Origin: Betaproteobacteria bacterium
GTDB lineage: Bacteria; Pseudomonadota; Gammaproteobacteria; Burkholderiales; SG8-39
NCBI GenBank assembly: GCA_016189945.1
Contig: JACPRN010000104.1
Span: 1-33,753 of the forward strand
Direction of reading: 5' to 3'
DNA: 33,753 bases
In this document: piece after piece, positions 6,827 through 16,204 of the stretch
Layout: each line of letters begins with the position of its first letter
Numbering within the stretch: position 1 is the stretch's first letter
Program-made: the position numbers and the translations under genes
Notes under the pieces: generated by a model
What the model was told of the DNA's origin: nothing
Database searches by the model: none
What the model saw: the letters and a program-made list of their open reading frames with translations, nothing else

Positions 6827-8701
6827 TCAGGGCTGCGCTTCGACGATCACGCGCGTTCCCTTTTCGGGCATCGATTCGATGCGACACTTGCCGCCGATCG
6901 CTTCGGCCCGTTCGCGCATGGAGAGCAGTCCGAGCCCGAGCGACTTTCCGCTCTGGCGCAACTCCGCCGAATCGAATCCGCTCCCGTTGTCCGCGATCGA
7001 CAACTCGATGCGCTCGGAATCGCTGTGAAGATCGACGGCGACCGCGCTCGCGCCGGAGTGCTTGGCGCAATTCATCAGCGCTTCCTGGGTGATGCGATAG
7101 AGCGCGATTTCCTTTTCCGCCGGCAACCTGACCGCAGGGGCTTGCCCGTTCACCGTGACCGCGATATCGGTCCTGGCGCGGAATTTTTCTCCCAGGTCTT
7201 TGAGCGCAGGCAGCAGGCCCATGTAGTCGAGCACCGCCGGATGCAGTTCCGAGCTGATTTCCCTCGTGGTTATCTGCGCGTCTTCGGCGAGGCCCGAGCA
7301 GTCGGAGATCCGGTCGCCCAGCCGCGCGAGATCATCCGGGCAAAGCTGCTTTCCGACGATTTCGAGATCGAGGCGGATCGCGGTCAGATTCGATGACACG
7401 CGGTCGTGAAGTTCGCGCGCCAGGCGCCGCTGTTCGGCCTCGAGCACCGCCACCATGCGCCGCGTGCCCTGCTGCAGGCGATCGGCGTAGCTCAACACCG
7501 AGGCCTCGGCGCGTTTGCGCTCCGCGATCTCGGCCTCGAGCTGCCGGTTGGCGGCGAGCAGCTCATCGGTTCGCTCGCGCACGCGCGCCTCGAGACCCTG
7601 GTTGAGCTCACGGATCTTGTCGTCGGCGCTCTGCCGTTCCAGCTCGAGCCGGTTGAGGTTATCGACCAGGCGGCCGACTTCGTCTTGGCGCGCGACCGGG
7701 ATCGGCGCGAAAGGCGTTTTGCCCGCGGACATGCGCTTGATCGCGCGCGTTGCCTCGTCGAGCGGCGCCATCTGGCGCCTGAGAACCAAGATCAGCAGTA
7801 ACACCGCGAGAAGCGAGATGAGCGCAGCGGTCAGGTAGATCTGTTTCGTGAACGAACGGACCGGCGCAAAAGCCTCCTCGGTGGTGATGTTCGCAATCAC
7901 GATCCATCCGGCGCTCTTCAATTTTCGGCTCACGCCGAGCACCTCGACGCCGGAGCGGGTCACGGTGATGCCGGCGCCTTCGTAGCCCTCATCGAGTCGC
8001 CGGTCGAGCATGCGGCTGGCACCTCTGGGACTCATGGGAGTCATGATCAGGCTCTGATCGGTGGCCGATACCACCAGCCGGTCGCCGGGGGAAACGACGA
8101 GGAAATTGCCGCTCTTGCCGATCCTCGCCTCGTGGAGTTTGCCGAACAGCTCGGTCTCCGAGCTGATGACAGGTGCGACCAGCGCGCCGCTCACGGCGCC
8201 GTAGGCGTCGTGCAGAGGCACTGCGATCGGGATGAGGGGGTGCGAGGAAAATCGCCCGGCCACGATGGGAGAACCGACCAGCGGCTTGTCGCCGGCCATC
8301 ACGTCGCGAAAATACGCCTGGCCTCCGAGCAGGCCGCCGCGGCGCGCCATGAAGCTCGGTGCGTGATCGGCGACGATGATCCCGTCGCGGTTGACCACCA
8401 CGACACCGAGGTGAAACAGCGTGATGGAGGGGTTACGGTGATCCAGAAGGCGCTGAATCTGCGGCGGGCCGGCGTTGCGCTCGAAAATCATCCCCGCGGC
8501 AATTTCCTTGAGCGATTCGATGCGAAACCGCAGCGCCGCGTCCAGCTCGTCGGCGACGTAGTTGACTTGCGCCGACAATTGCTCCGATATCAGTTTCTCG
8601 ATATCGGACTGGAGCACCGCGGCCATGCGCGTGGCAAAGCCCCAGAAGCCCGCGATCAGCAGAGTCATCACCAGCAGCAGAATGCGGGCCTTCAGGCTCA
8701 T
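6827..8701 (-). CDS. Sensor histidine kinase, NarX-type (HisKA_3) with periplasmic dCACHE-like domain
   Basis: The product is 624 residues from the ATG at 8701; the ORF-track start at 8833 adds a stretch without membrane or domain character that would overlap the divergent gene. Order: membrane segment 7-24; periplasmic sensor region 30-285 with a dCACHE-like pattern (VVNRDGIIVADH, GGQAYFRDVMAG, GNFLVVSPGDRLVVSA); membrane segment 288-308; HAMP about 308-360; coiled coil 360-425; HisKA_3 with the phospho-acceptor H432 in RLARELHDRV; HATPase_c from about 530 with RITQEALMNCAKHS (N544), DNGSGFD and GLGLLSMRERA. Kinases of this type phosphorylate LuxR-family response regulators. None is encoded next to it or anywhere in the window, so it is an orphan here. 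It is divergent from matB with 130 bases between, so a role in sensing an organic acid used by those genes is a guess. Confidence 0.92.
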   Translation of the reverse strand: MSLKARILLLVMTLLIAGFWGFATRMAAVLQSDIEKLISEQLSAQVNYVADELDAALRFRIESLKEIAAGMIFERNAGPPQIQRLLDHRNPSITLFHLGVVVVNRDGIIVADHAPSFMARRGGLLGGQAYFRDVMAGDKPLVGSPIVAGRFSSHPLIPIAVPLHDAYGAVSGALVAPVISSETELFGKLHEARIGKSGNFLVVSPGDRLVVSATDQSLIMTPMSPRGASRMLDRRLDEGYEGAGITVTRSGVEVLGVSRKLKSAGWIVIANITTEEAFAPVRSFTKQIYLTAALISLLAVLLLILVLRRQMAPLDEATRAIKRMSAGKTPFAPIPVARQDEVGRLVDNLNRLELERQSADDKIRELNQGLEARVRERTDELLAANRQLEAEIAERKRAEASVLSYADRLQQGTRRMVAVLEAEQRRLARELHDRVSSNLTAIRLDLEIVGKQLCPDDLARLGDRISDCSGLAEDAQITTREISSELHPAVLDYMGLLPALKDLGEKFRARTDIAVTVNGQAPAVRLPAEKEIALYRITQEALMNCAKHSGASAVAVDLHSDSERIELSIADNGSGFDSAELRQSGKSLGLGLLSMRERAEAIGGKCRIESMPEKGTRVIVEAQP

Positions 8702-8831
8702 CGGCACGGGCAGTGGCCATGGTTTGGAGCATCGCCGGGGCGCCGCCTTTCTTGACGCGGCGGGCGGCCCCTCATACGATGACGCGCTCATTCTACCGCG
8801 GGCCCGGGCCCGCAAATACCGCAATGCCGCC

Positions 8832-10352
8832 ATGAATGCCTATTCCTTCTTCAGGCGCGGGTTTGCCCCCCGGCATCAGCGCAACTTCATCGAAACCGAT
8901 CGCGGTGAGCTGTTCAGCCATGCCGACCTGGAGCGCGCGACGGCGCGCGTTGCCTCGTTTCTCGCCGGCCTGGGGCTCAAGGCGGGCGATCGCGTTGCAG
9001 CGCAGATCGACAAATCGCCGCAGGGACTGTTCCTGTACCTCGGCGCGCTGCGCGCCGGGCTGTGCTATCTGCCGCTCAATACCGCATATCAAAGGGGCGA
9101 ACTGGACTATTTTCTCGGCGACGCCGAACCGCGCGTCGTGGTATGCCGGCCCGAATCCGAACCGCTTCTCGGCGACCTTGCCCGCGCCCATGGCATCGCT
9201 CACCTGTTCACCCTCGACGAGGCGGGCGCAGGCAGCCTGGCTCGGGCGGTTGAAGGCGCCCCCGAGGAGTTTTCCGACCGCGAGCGCGCGGACGATGACC
9301 TGGCCGCGATCATCTATACCTCGGGCACCACCGGCCGCTCCAAGGGCGCCATGGTGACCCACGGCAACCTCACCTCCAACGCCGAAGTCCTGCGCCAATT
9401 CTGGCGCTTCAGCGCCGAGGACGTCCTCATCCACGCGCTGCCGATCTTTCACGTCCACGGGCTTTTCGTCGCCGTGCACCCGATTCTGCTCGCAGGCGCC
9501 CGGATCCTGTTCCAGCGCAAGTTCGATGCGAAGGCGGTGATCGCGGACCTCCCGCGGGCGAGCGCCCTCATGGGCGTACCCACCTTCTATACGCGGCTGC
9601 TCGCCGAACCCGGCTTCGGACGCGAGGCCTGCCGCGGCATGCGCGTATTCATCTCCGGTTCGGCGCCGCTCTTGATGGACACCTTCAACGCGTTTCGCGA
9701 CAGGAGCGGCCACACGATCCTGGAGCGCTACGGCATGTCCGAGGCGGGAATGATCACCTCCAACCCTTACGAGGGCGAACGCCGCGGCGGCACCGTCGGC
9801 CATCCGCTCCCCGGCGTTTCGGTGCGCGTGGTCGGAGCCGAGGGCCGGCCCCTGGCGCCGGGCGAGCCCGGGGACATACAGATCAGGGGTCCGAACCTCT
9901 TCGCCGGCTATTGGCGCATGCCGGAGAAGACAAGAGAGGAGTTCACCGCGGACGGGTGGTTCCGCACCGGCGATGTCGGCCAGTGGGACAGCGAAGGCTA
10001 TCTCGCCATCGTCGGGCGCTCCAAGGACCTCATCATCTCCGGCGGTTACAACGTCTATCCCAAGGAGATCGAGCTGCTGATCGATGCCATGCCGGGCGTG
10101 ACGGAATCGGCGGTGGTCGGCGTGCCGCACCCGGATTTCGGCGAGACGGTGGCCGCGGTCGTGGTACGCGCGGCGGGCTCGCCGCTTATCGAGGCGCAGG
10201 TGATCGCCCACGTCAGGTCGCAGATCGCCGCGTTCAAGGTGCCCAAGCGCGTGCTCTTTGTCGGCGAGCTGCCGCGCAACGCCATGGGCAAGGTGCAGAA
10301 GAACCTGTTGCGCGAGCGCTTGCTTGACACTGCCCATGAACCAGGGTATTAG
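8832..10352 (+). CDS. matB: Malonyl-CoA synthetase (malonate--CoA ligase)
   Basis: This is an ANL-superfamily adenylate-forming ligase of 506 residues from the ATG at 8832; the ORF-track start at 8562 runs through the divergent kinase gene. It matches rhizobial MatB along the whole length as I recall it: QIDKSPQGLFLYLGALRAG, PLNTAYQRGELDYFLGDAEP, the P-loop IYTSGTTGRSKGAM (161-174), HALPIFHVHGLF, ISGSAPLL, ERYGMSEAGM, GRSKDLIISGGYNVYPKEIE, and the catalytic lysine K487 in NAMGKVQKN. The reaction is malonate + ATP + CoA to malonyl-CoA + AMP + PPi in the cytoplasm; methylmalonate is a common second substrate. A Bug-type receptor gene follows after 60 bases, fitting uptake and activation of malonate or a similar diacid. 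No malonyl-CoA decarboxylase is in the window. Confidence 0.88.
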   Translation: MNAYSFFRRGFAPRHQRNFIETDRGELFSHADLERATARVASFLAGLGLKAGDRVAAQIDKSPQGLFLYLGALRAGLCYLPLNTAYQRGELDYFLGDAEPRVVVCRPESEPLLGDLARAHGIAHLFTLDEAGAGSLARAVEGAPEEFSDRERADDDLAAIIYTSGTTGRSKGAMVTHGNLTSNAEVLRQFWRFSAEDVLIHALPIFHVHGLFVAVHPILLAGARILFQRKFDAKAVIADLPRASALMGVPTFYTRLLAEPGFGREACRGMRVFISGSAPLLMDTFNAFRDRSGHTILERYGMSEAGMITSNPYEGERRGGTVGHPLPGVSVRVVGAEGRPLAPGEPGDIQIRGPNLFAGYWRMPEKTREEFTADGWFRTGDVGQWDSEGYLAIVGRSKDLIISGGYNVYPKEIELLIDAMPGVTESAVVGVPHPDFGETVAAVVVRAAGSPLIEAQVIAHVRSQIAAFKVPKRVLFVGELPRNAMGKVQKNLLRERLLDTAHEPGY

Positions 10353-10412
10353 CGTGCGAATTACCGGCTGCTCGACCGGTTGCCGGAAAGCAACAAACGA
10401 GGAGGAGGCATC

Positions 10413-11387
10413 ATGATGCAGCTTCTGCAACGGATCGCCGCGGTCTGCGTTGGCCTTGGTTTCGCGCTCGCGGCAAGCTCGCAGCCCTTCCCGCAAAAAC
10501 TGATCCGGATCGTGGTGCCCTTCACCCCGGGCACCGGGACCGATACGCTGGCGAGGGTCATCGCCCAGAACCTGACCGAATCCTTCAAGCAACAGGTCAT
10601 CGTCGAAAATCGACCCGGTGCCAACGGCATCATCGCGGTCGAATCGGTCGCCAAGTCCGCCCCCGACGGCTACACCTTGCTCGTCACCACCAATACCACG
10701 CACGCGGCCAATCCGAGCCTTCTCAAATCCATCCCTTACGATCCGATCCGGGATTTCGCGCCGGTCACGAAGCTGGGAAATTTCTCTCCCTCGATGCTGG
10801 CGATCGATCCGCGGCTGCCGTTCAAGTCGGTGGCCGAGCTGATCGCCTACGCCAAGGCCAATCCCGGGAAACTGAGCTACGCCACCGGCAACAGCACCGG
10901 CATTGTCTTCGGCGCCAAGTTTGCGCGCGTCGCGGGCATCGACGTCCTGCACGTGCCCTACAAGAGCACGCCGCCGGCGATGGCCGATGTCATCGGCGGT
11001 CAGGTGTCGATGATCATCCTCGATTTCACCAACGGCCTCACCGGGGCCAAGGCGGGCAAGATCCGCGCGCTCGCGCTGCTGAGCGACAAACCCCACCCCC
11101 TCATGCCCGAGCTGACCCCGCTCGCCCGAACGCCCGGATTCGAGGCGCTCAATGCGTTTGCGTGGCTCGCAGCGTTTGCGCCTGCCGGCACGCCCGCGGA
11201 AACGGTCGACACGCTCAACCGTGGAATCGTGAGAATCCTCAAGCGCAAGGACATCATCGACAAGTTCTTCGAAGGCCTCGGGTTCGAGGCATTCGGCAGC
11301 ACGCCGCAGGAGCTCGGCGCCTTCGTCGCCTCCGAGATCAAGAAGTGGGCCGAGCTGGTGAAGGAGGCCGGCATCCAGCCGCAGTGA
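10413..11387 (+). CDS. Bug/TctC-family tripartite tricarboxylate transporter receptor (copy 1)
   Basis: This is a periplasmic binding protein of the Bug family, 324 residues. The start is ATG 10413 or the next codon, ATG 10416. GGAGGAGG at 10401-10408 suits 10416 slightly better; the ORF-track start at 10380 precedes the ribosome site. A signal peptide ends near LAASSQP. Family motifs are IRIVVPFTPGTGTDTLAR, VIVENRPGANGIIAVESVAKSAPDGYTLL, SIPYDPIRDFAPVT, VPYKSTPPAMADVIGGQV and GTPAETVDTLN. Bug proteins bind small carboxylates in a closed cleft. It probably shares a transcript with matB, so malonate or a relative is a reasonable ligand guess. No TctA or TctB membrane partner is nearby. It ends six bases from the convergent molybdenum hydroxylase large subunit gene. 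Confidence 0.92.
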   Translation: MMQLLQRIAAVCVGLGFALAASSQPFPQKLIRIVVPFTPGTGTDTLARVIAQNLTESFKQQVIVENRPGANGIIAVESVAKSAPDGYTLLVTTNTTHAANPSLLKSIPYDPIRDFAPVTKLGNFSPSMLAIDPRLPFKSVAELIAYAKANPGKLSYATGNSTGIVFGAKFARVAGIDVLHVPYKSTPPAMADVIGGQVSMIILDFTNGLTGAKAGKIRALALLSDKPHPLMPELTPLARTPGFEALNAFAWLAAFAPAGTPAETVDTLNRGIVRILKRKDIIDKFFEGLGFEAFGSTPQELGAFVASEIKKWAELVKEAGIQPQ

Positions 11388-11393
11388 ATCGCC

Positions 11394-13691
11394 TCAGCGG
11401 CGCGCTGCGTCGATGAGATGCCAGATTCTTTGCGGTGCAAGCGGCAGCTCCCGCGGTTCGACTCCCAGAGTCACGAGCGCAGCGGCCACGGCGTTGGCCA
11501 CCACTCCGCCCACCGCGACCGTGCCGCCTTCGCCCCCGCCTTTCGCGCCGAGGGGATTGTGCGGGGAGGGCGAATCCTCGAGCAGGATCGCCCGGATGTG
11601 CGGAAAATCGGTCGCGCTCGGCAAAAGGTAATCCACAAGCGACGCGGTGAGCAACTGCCCTTCCTCGTCGTAGACGAGGTTTTCCAGCAACGTTCCCCCC
11701 AGGCCCTGCACGATGGCGCCGATCGCCTGGCCTCGGGCGGTGAGCGGGTTGATGATCCGGCCGATGTCTTCCACCATCACGTAGTCGAGGAGCTCGATGC
11801 GCCCGGTCCTCGCGTCCACGGCGACGTGCGCGGCGGCGGCGCCATAGGCGGTGGTGTGGTGATGACTTGCGAAAGTCCCCTCCGCTGAAAGTCCTTGGGG
11901 AACCGACTCCGAGAGCGCAAGGGTTTTTCCGCCTGCCGCTTGGGAGGCGCTCAGGCCCTCGCCGATGACGACATCGGAGACGGCACACCCCAGGCGGCGC
12001 GCGGCGGCCGCGCGGATCGCCCCTCTGAGATTCTCCGCGGCAGCCAGGATCGCCGAGCCGCCCATCACCACCGAGCGCGAGTGAAACGAGCCGAAACCTT
12101 CCTTGAGATGGGCGGTTGAGCCGTGAAAGACGCGGATGCGCTCCATCGGCAGCGCCAGAGCTTCGGCCGCGATCTGGGTGCAGACCGTCTCCAGGCCCTG
12201 CCCGAGGTTGGCCGAGCCGACATACACCGAAACCGAGCCGTCCGGCTCCACGACGAGCCGCGCGTTCTCCCTCGGGCCGGCCCCGCCGCCCTCGATGAAG
12301 CAGCCGATTCCCAGGCCGTGATAGCGGCCCTCGATGAGCCTACCCTGCAAGCGGGACTTCTCCGCCCATCCGATCTCCGCCAGGCAGCGCTCAAGCGCGA
12401 TGCGGTAGTCGCCGCTATCCGTCTCGCCTTTGCGCTCCGGGGGCCGGAGGGTGGCAAACGGATAGGGCATCTCCTCCTTGCAGAGGAGGTTGCGGCGCCG
12501 GAATTCGACCGGATCGATCGCGAGGTCCCGCGCCGCCATGTCGAAGAGGCGCTCGCGGAAGAAATCGGCCTCGAAGCGGCCCGGCGCCCGATACGTGCCG
12601 ACCGGCGTCTTGTTGGTCAGCACCATGGTGGACTGGACGTGAATGTTGGGCACGCGGTAGGGGCCCGAGAGGTACTGCGCGATATTGCACGGCTGCACCG
12701 AAGCGTTGGCGCGCACGTAGGCACCCATGTCCACCCAGGCGCGGCCGCGCAGGGCGAGTATCGTGCCGTCTTTTTCGCAGGCGATCTCGACTTCCATATC
12801 GACCTCGCGCGCGTGATCCGAGGCGAGCAGGTTTTCGCGCCGGTCCTCGGTCCATTTCACGGGCCGGTTGAGCTTGCGCGCCGCAAACGGGACGAGATAG
12901 TCCTCGGGGTAGAACTCGCCGCGCACGCCAAAGCTCCCCCCGGTATCGGCCTCGATCATGTCGACGCAGTCCTCGGGTAGGTCCAGGCACTGCGCCAGTG
13001 CGCGGCGGACGGCGAAAGGCACTTTCGCCGCTCCTGAGACCTCAAGCTTGGCCTGCGCCCCGTCCCAGAGGGCGAGCAGGCCTCTGGGCTCCATGCAGCA
13101 GGCGGTGTGCCGCTGCACGCGCAATCTTTCGCGCCGCACGTAGGCCGCGTTCACCGAGGCCGCATCGCCTTTTGAGGCGGTGTAGGTGATCGGCTGGTTG
13201 CTCGCGCACTCCTCGAACAGCAAGACGTCGTTCCTGGCCGATGCGCGCCAGCCGGCCACCGCGGGCAGCGGCTCGATATCGAGGCCGATGGCCTCGAGCG
13301 CGTCCTCGGCGAGCGCGGCGCTGTCTGCAACGGCAAGCGCGATCGGCTCGCCCACGTAACGAACCTTTCTGTGGGCGATGACCGGCTGCTCGAAACGCAC
13401 GAGCTCCGGCAGCGGCGCCGCGCGCAAGGGAATGGTGGGTATCGAACCCTTGGAGGTTTGCGCGATATCCTCGGCGGTGAAGATGCCGCGAACGCCGGGC
13501 ATGGCGCGCGCGGCGGCGCAGTCGATCGCGCGGATGCGGCCATGGGCCACCGGGCTGCGCAGGATCGCCGCGTGGAGCATGCCCTCGCAGTGCAGGTCGT
13601 CGACATACTTGCCGCGGCCGCGCAGAAGGCGCAGGTCTTCGACGCGCTCAACCGGAGCGCCGACGGCGGCAAACGGGTGTTTCGGGTTCAT
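11394..13691 (-). CDS. Xanthine dehydrogenase-family molybdopterin-binding (large) subunit
   Basis: This large subunit has 765 residues from the ATG at 13691, which overlaps the small-subunit stop as ATGA; the ORF-track extension to 14096 is antisense overlap with that subunit. Motifs in order: LLRGRGKYVDDL (N-terminal hammerhead domain), GGSFGVRGEFYPED near 251, VGTYRAPGRFEADF near 364, and the catalytic glutamate near E721 in KGGGEGGTVAVGG. The fold binds the molybdenum-pterin-cytosine dinucleotide and hydroxylates its substrate with water as oxygen source. True form I CO dehydrogenase has AYRCSFR at the active loop; here the cysteine position is alanine (TYRAPGR, A369), so CO oxidation is unlikely. 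The substrate is more likely a heteroaromatic or aldehyde-type compound. No XdhC/CoxI-type maturation gene is in the window. Confidence 0.93.
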   Translation of the reverse strand: MNPKHPFAAVGAPVERVEDLRLLRGRGKYVDDLHCEGMLHAAILRSPVAHGRIRAIDCAAARAMPGVRGIFTAEDIAQTSKGSIPTIPLRAAPLPELVRFEQPVIAHRKVRYVGEPIALAVADSAALAEDALEAIGLDIEPLPAVAGWRASARNDVLLFEECASNQPITYTASKGDAASVNAAYVRRERLRVQRHTACCMEPRGLLALWDGAQAKLEVSGAAKVPFAVRRALAQCLDLPEDCVDMIEADTGGSFGVRGEFYPEDYLVPFAARKLNRPVKWTEDRRENLLASDHAREVDMEVEIACEKDGTILALRGRAWVDMGAYVRANASVQPCNIAQYLSGPYRVPNIHVQSTMVLTNKTPVGTYRAPGRFEADFFRERLFDMAARDLAIDPVEFRRRNLLCKEEMPYPFATLRPPERKGETDSGDYRIALERCLAEIGWAEKSRLQGRLIEGRYHGLGIGCFIEGGGAGPRENARLVVEPDGSVSVYVGSANLGQGLETVCTQIAAEALALPMERIRVFHGSTAHLKEGFGSFHSRSVVMGGSAILAAAENLRGAIRAAAARRLGCAVSDVVIGEGLSASQAAGGKTLALSESVPQGLSAEGTFASHHHTTAYGAAAAHVAVDARTGRIELLDYVMVEDIGRIINPLTARGQAIGAIVQGLGGTLLENLVYDEEGQLLTASLVDYLLPSATDFPHIRAILLEDSPSPHNPLGAKGGGEGGTVAVGGVVANAVAAALVTLGVEPRELPLAPQRIWHLIDAARR

Positions 13692-14182
13692 GCCTTGGCG
13701 CTCTTGTCCACGTAGGCCGCGCGCGCCTCGAAGACCGCCTCGACGATGGGGATGTAGCCGGTGCAGCGGCAGAGATTTCCCGAGAGCACTTCGCGGATGC
13801 GCGCCCTGTCCGCCTCGGGATCCTCGGTGAGAAGCGCGTGCGCGGTGGCGAGCATGCCGGGGGTGCAGAACCCGCACTGCAGCGCGTGGTGCTTGCGGAA
13901 AGCCGCCTGCAGCGGCGTGAGCGCCTCTTCCCGGGACAGCCCCTCGACGGTGGTGACCGCCTGGCCTTCGACCTGCACCGCGAGCATGAGGCAGGAGCGC
14001 ACCGCCTCGCCAGCGACGATCACGGTGCATGCGCCACAGACGCCGTGCTCGCAGCCCACATGCGTCCCGGTCTGCATGAGCTGATGGCGCAGGCAATCGG
14101 CCAGGGTCGTGCGCGCCGACACTTCGACTTCGACCGGCTTGCCGTTGAGTTCGAAGCGGATGAGCATTGTCTGGGATTGCAT
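13688..14182 (-). CDS. Molybdenum hydroxylase [2Fe-2S] small subunit (CoxS/XdhA type)
   Basis: The product is 164 residues, normal for the family. The plant-ferredoxin-type cluster ligands are C44, C49, C52 (GCEHGVCGACTV) and C64. The second, helical cluster domain has C103 and C106 in LQCGFCTPGM and C138 and C140 in LSGNLCRCTGY. All eight ligands are present. It passes electrons from the molybdenum site of the large subunit to the FAD of the medium subunit. AAGGAGAAGG lies about eight bases before the ATG at 14182; an in-frame methionine at residue 6 is an alternative start. It ends in a four-base overlap with the large subunit gene. Confidence 0.95.
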   Translation of the reverse strand: MQSQTMLIRFELNGKPVEVEVSARTTLADCLRHQLMQTGTHVGCEHGVCGACTVIVAGEAVRSCLMLAVQVEGQAVTTVEGLSREEALTPLQAAFRKHHALQCGFCTPGMLATAHALLTEDPEADRARIREVLSGNLCRCTGYIPIVEAVFEARAAYVDKSAKA

Positions 14183-14203
14183 TGAAGCGGCCTTCTCCTT
14201 GAG

Positions 14204-15061
14204 TCAGCTCGCCGCCCGCAGCAGGGCGCGCTCGAGCAGCGTTTGAACCAGCGCGCGCCGGTAGGCGGCGCTCGCGTGCAGGTCCGTCGGGGGATCGACC
14301 TCTGCGGCGGCGACTTCTGCGCTCGCAAGGATTGCCTGCTCATCGGCCGCGCGGCCGTTCAACGCCGCCTCGGCGCGCGCAAGCCGGTGCGCTCGATGGC
14401 AGGCGCCGATGACCCCGATATGGGCGTTGCGGGCGATGCCTTCGGCGTCCGGATCGTAGTACGCGGCAACGCCTGCGAGCGCGAAATCGCCGCGGCGCAG
14501 CGCGAATTCCTCGAACCCCCAGCGGCGGCCCGGGGGCCACGCCGGCAGCCGTACTTCGACGATCAGCTCGTCGTCTGCCAATACCGTCGACAGCGGACCG
14601 AGAAAGAAGTCCGCTGCGCGCACGACGCGCGTGCCCTTCGATCCGGTGAGCGCCAGCTCGGCATCGCAGGTCACCGCGACTCCGGGCATTTCGGCCGCGG
14701 GGTCGGCGTGCGCCAGGTTTCCGCCCACCGTGCCGCGGTTGCGGATCTGGTAATGGGCCACGTGCGCGACCGCTCGAGCAAGCAGCGGATGCGCGCTGGC
14801 AAGGCGCGCATCGCGCTCGATGTCGCGCCAGCGGACCTTCGCGCCCAGGCGAACCCCGTCCTCGCCCAGGCTGATCCGGTCAAGACCCGGGAGCTTGCGC
14901 AGATCGACGAGCAGCGACGGCGCAACCAGCCGAAAGGCCATGGTGGGCAGCAGACTCTGGCCGCCGGAGAGCGCCTTCGCGGTTCCTGCGCCCGCAGCGA
15001 GCAGCGCCACCGCTTCCTCGAGCGTTTCCGGGCAGGCGTATGCGAAGGCGGGCAGCTTCAC
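14204..15061 (-). CDS. Molybdenum hydroxylase FAD-binding medium subunit (CoxM type)
   Basis: This medium subunit has 285 residues and starts with a GTG at 15061, seven bases after the stop of the Bug gene. The first FAD motif is LSGGQSLLPTMAFRL (near 32-46), matching the AGGHSLLPMMKLRL motif of CoxM. The second is RNRGTVGGNLAHADPAAEMP (near 108-127), matching TIGG..HADP. The C-terminal CO_deh_flav_C domain follows from about residue 170. It oxidises the Fe-S subunit and hands electrons to a quinone or another acceptor. The gene order medium, small, large is the usual one for this enzyme class. Confidence 0.94.
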   Translation of the reverse strand: MKLPAFAYACPETLEEAVALLAAGAGTAKALSGGQSLLPTMAFRLVAPSLLVDLRKLPGLDRISLGEDGVRLGAKVRWRDIERDARLASAHPLLARAVAHVAHYQIRNRGTVGGNLAHADPAAEMPGVAVTCDAELALTGSKGTRVVRAADFFLGPLSTVLADDELIVEVRLPAWPPGRRWGFEEFALRRGDFALAGVAAYYDPDAEGIARNAHIGVIGACHRAHRLARAEAALNGRAADEQAILASAEVAAAEVDPPTDLHASAAYRRALVQTLLERALLRAAS

Positions 15062-15068
15062 GCGGGTG

Positions 15069-16052
15069 TTACTGCGCCTTGATGCCCGCGGACTTGATCA
15101 CCTTCGCCCAGCGCGCGATCTCATCGCGCACGAAGGCGCCGAGTTCCTCTGGGGTGCTCGAGACCGGCTCGTTGCCGGTCGCAAGCACGCGCTCGCGCAC
15201 TTCGGCAAGAGCAAGCGCGCGCGCCGTTTCCGCGCTCAGGCGGGCGACGATCTCGCGCGGCACGCCGGCAGGCGCACCCATGATGAACCAGGTCGTGACG
15301 TCGAACCCGGGCAGCCCGCTTTCGGCGACAGTGGCGATGTCCGGTGCGAGATCGCTGCGACGCCCGCTCGTGATGCCGATCGAGCGCAGTTTGCCCGATC
15401 GCACGTGGGGAAGAGCGGAGGTGAGGTCGAGTATCCCGAAGGACACCTGCCCGGCGAGCGTATCGGTGGTGGCGGGCGCCGTGCCTTTGTACGGGACGTG
15501 CGTCATCCTGATATCCATGATCTGCTTGAGCAGCTCGCCGGCAAGATGGTATGAGGTGCCGTTGCCGGCGGTGGCAAAAGCGAGCGAATCGGGCTTTGCC
15601 CGGGCGCTTGCGATCAGCTCGGCGAGGGAGCGTATCGTGCTCGCTGCCGGCACCGCGACCAGCAGCGGCGCGGTTGCGAGCTTGCTCACCGGCGCCATGT
15701 CGCGCGTCGGATCGTAGGCAAGATCGGGCAGGAGCGTCGGGCTGACCGCGATCGGGCCGGGCGTGCCGAGAAAAACGGTGTAGCCGTCCGGCGCCGATTT
15801 GATCCCCGCGGCCACGCCGATGGTTCCGCCGCCGCCGCTGCGGTTCTCGACGATGACCCGCTGGCCGAGCGTTTTCGACAATTCCTGCGCGACGATCCTC
15901 GCCAGGGCGTCGGCCGAACCCGCGGGCGGATACGGCACGATGAATCGGATTTGTTTCGAGGGCCAGGCACCCTGGGCAAACGCGGTGCTCGGGACCGAAA
16001 CACCGAAAATCGCAAGCGCAAGCGCGCATGGCAAAGCAGCCGGAATACGCAT
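15069..16052 (-). CDS. Bug/TctC-family receptor (copy 2), first gene of the Mo hydroxylase operon
   Basis: The ATG at 16052 gives 327 residues and has GGAGGGG eight bases upstream; the ORF-track start at 16079 lies before that site. A signal peptide ends at STAFAQG. Family motifs are IRFIVPYPPAGSADALAR, VIVENRSGGGGTIGVAAG, DLAYDPTRDMAPVSKL and VPYKGTAPATTDTLAGQV. It is very close to the copy at 17657-18640, with the same length and long shared stretches such as VFLGTPGPIAVSPTLLPDLAYD. Only seven bases separate it from the medium-subunit gene, so it probably supplies or senses the substrate of the molybdenum hydroxylase. Confidence 0.93.
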   Translation of the reverse strand: MRIPAALPCALALAIFGVSVPSTAFAQGAWPSKQIRFIVPYPPAGSADALARIVAQELSKTLGQRVIVENRSGGGGTIGVAAGIKSAPDGYTVFLGTPGPIAVSPTLLPDLAYDPTRDMAPVSKLATAPLLVAVPAASTIRSLAELIASARAKPDSLAFATAGNGTSYHLAGELLKQIMDIRMTHVPYKGTAPATTDTLAGQVSFGILDLTSALPHVRSGKLRSIGITSGRRSDLAPDIATVAESGLPGFDVTTWFIMGAPAGVPREIVARLSAETARALALAEVRERVLATGNEPVSSTPEELGAFVRDEIARWAKVIKSAGIKAQ

Positions 16053-16204
16053 GGTGATTTCCCCTCCTTCAGGACACAAGCATCTTATCGCGTCTGGAAA
16101 ATGCGGAATGCCGCTATGGTATCCTGCCCGAGACGAAACCGGATGCTTTCACCCTTACTACCCTATTCGACAGCATACGGTTCGTCGCGCCCAACGGAGC
16201 CCCC

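Noticed and set aside
8793-11096. A 767-residue minus-strand ORF opposite matB and Bug copy 1
   Set aside because: It is antisense to two well-supported genes, its composition (rich in Arg, Asp, Gly, His) is typical of GC-rich shadow frames, and it contains no recognisable domain.
11394-16052. Form I carbon monoxide dehydrogenase
   Set aside because: The CoxL active-site loop AYRCSFR is replaced by TYRAPGR, so the copper-binding cysteine is absent, and no cox accessory genes are present.
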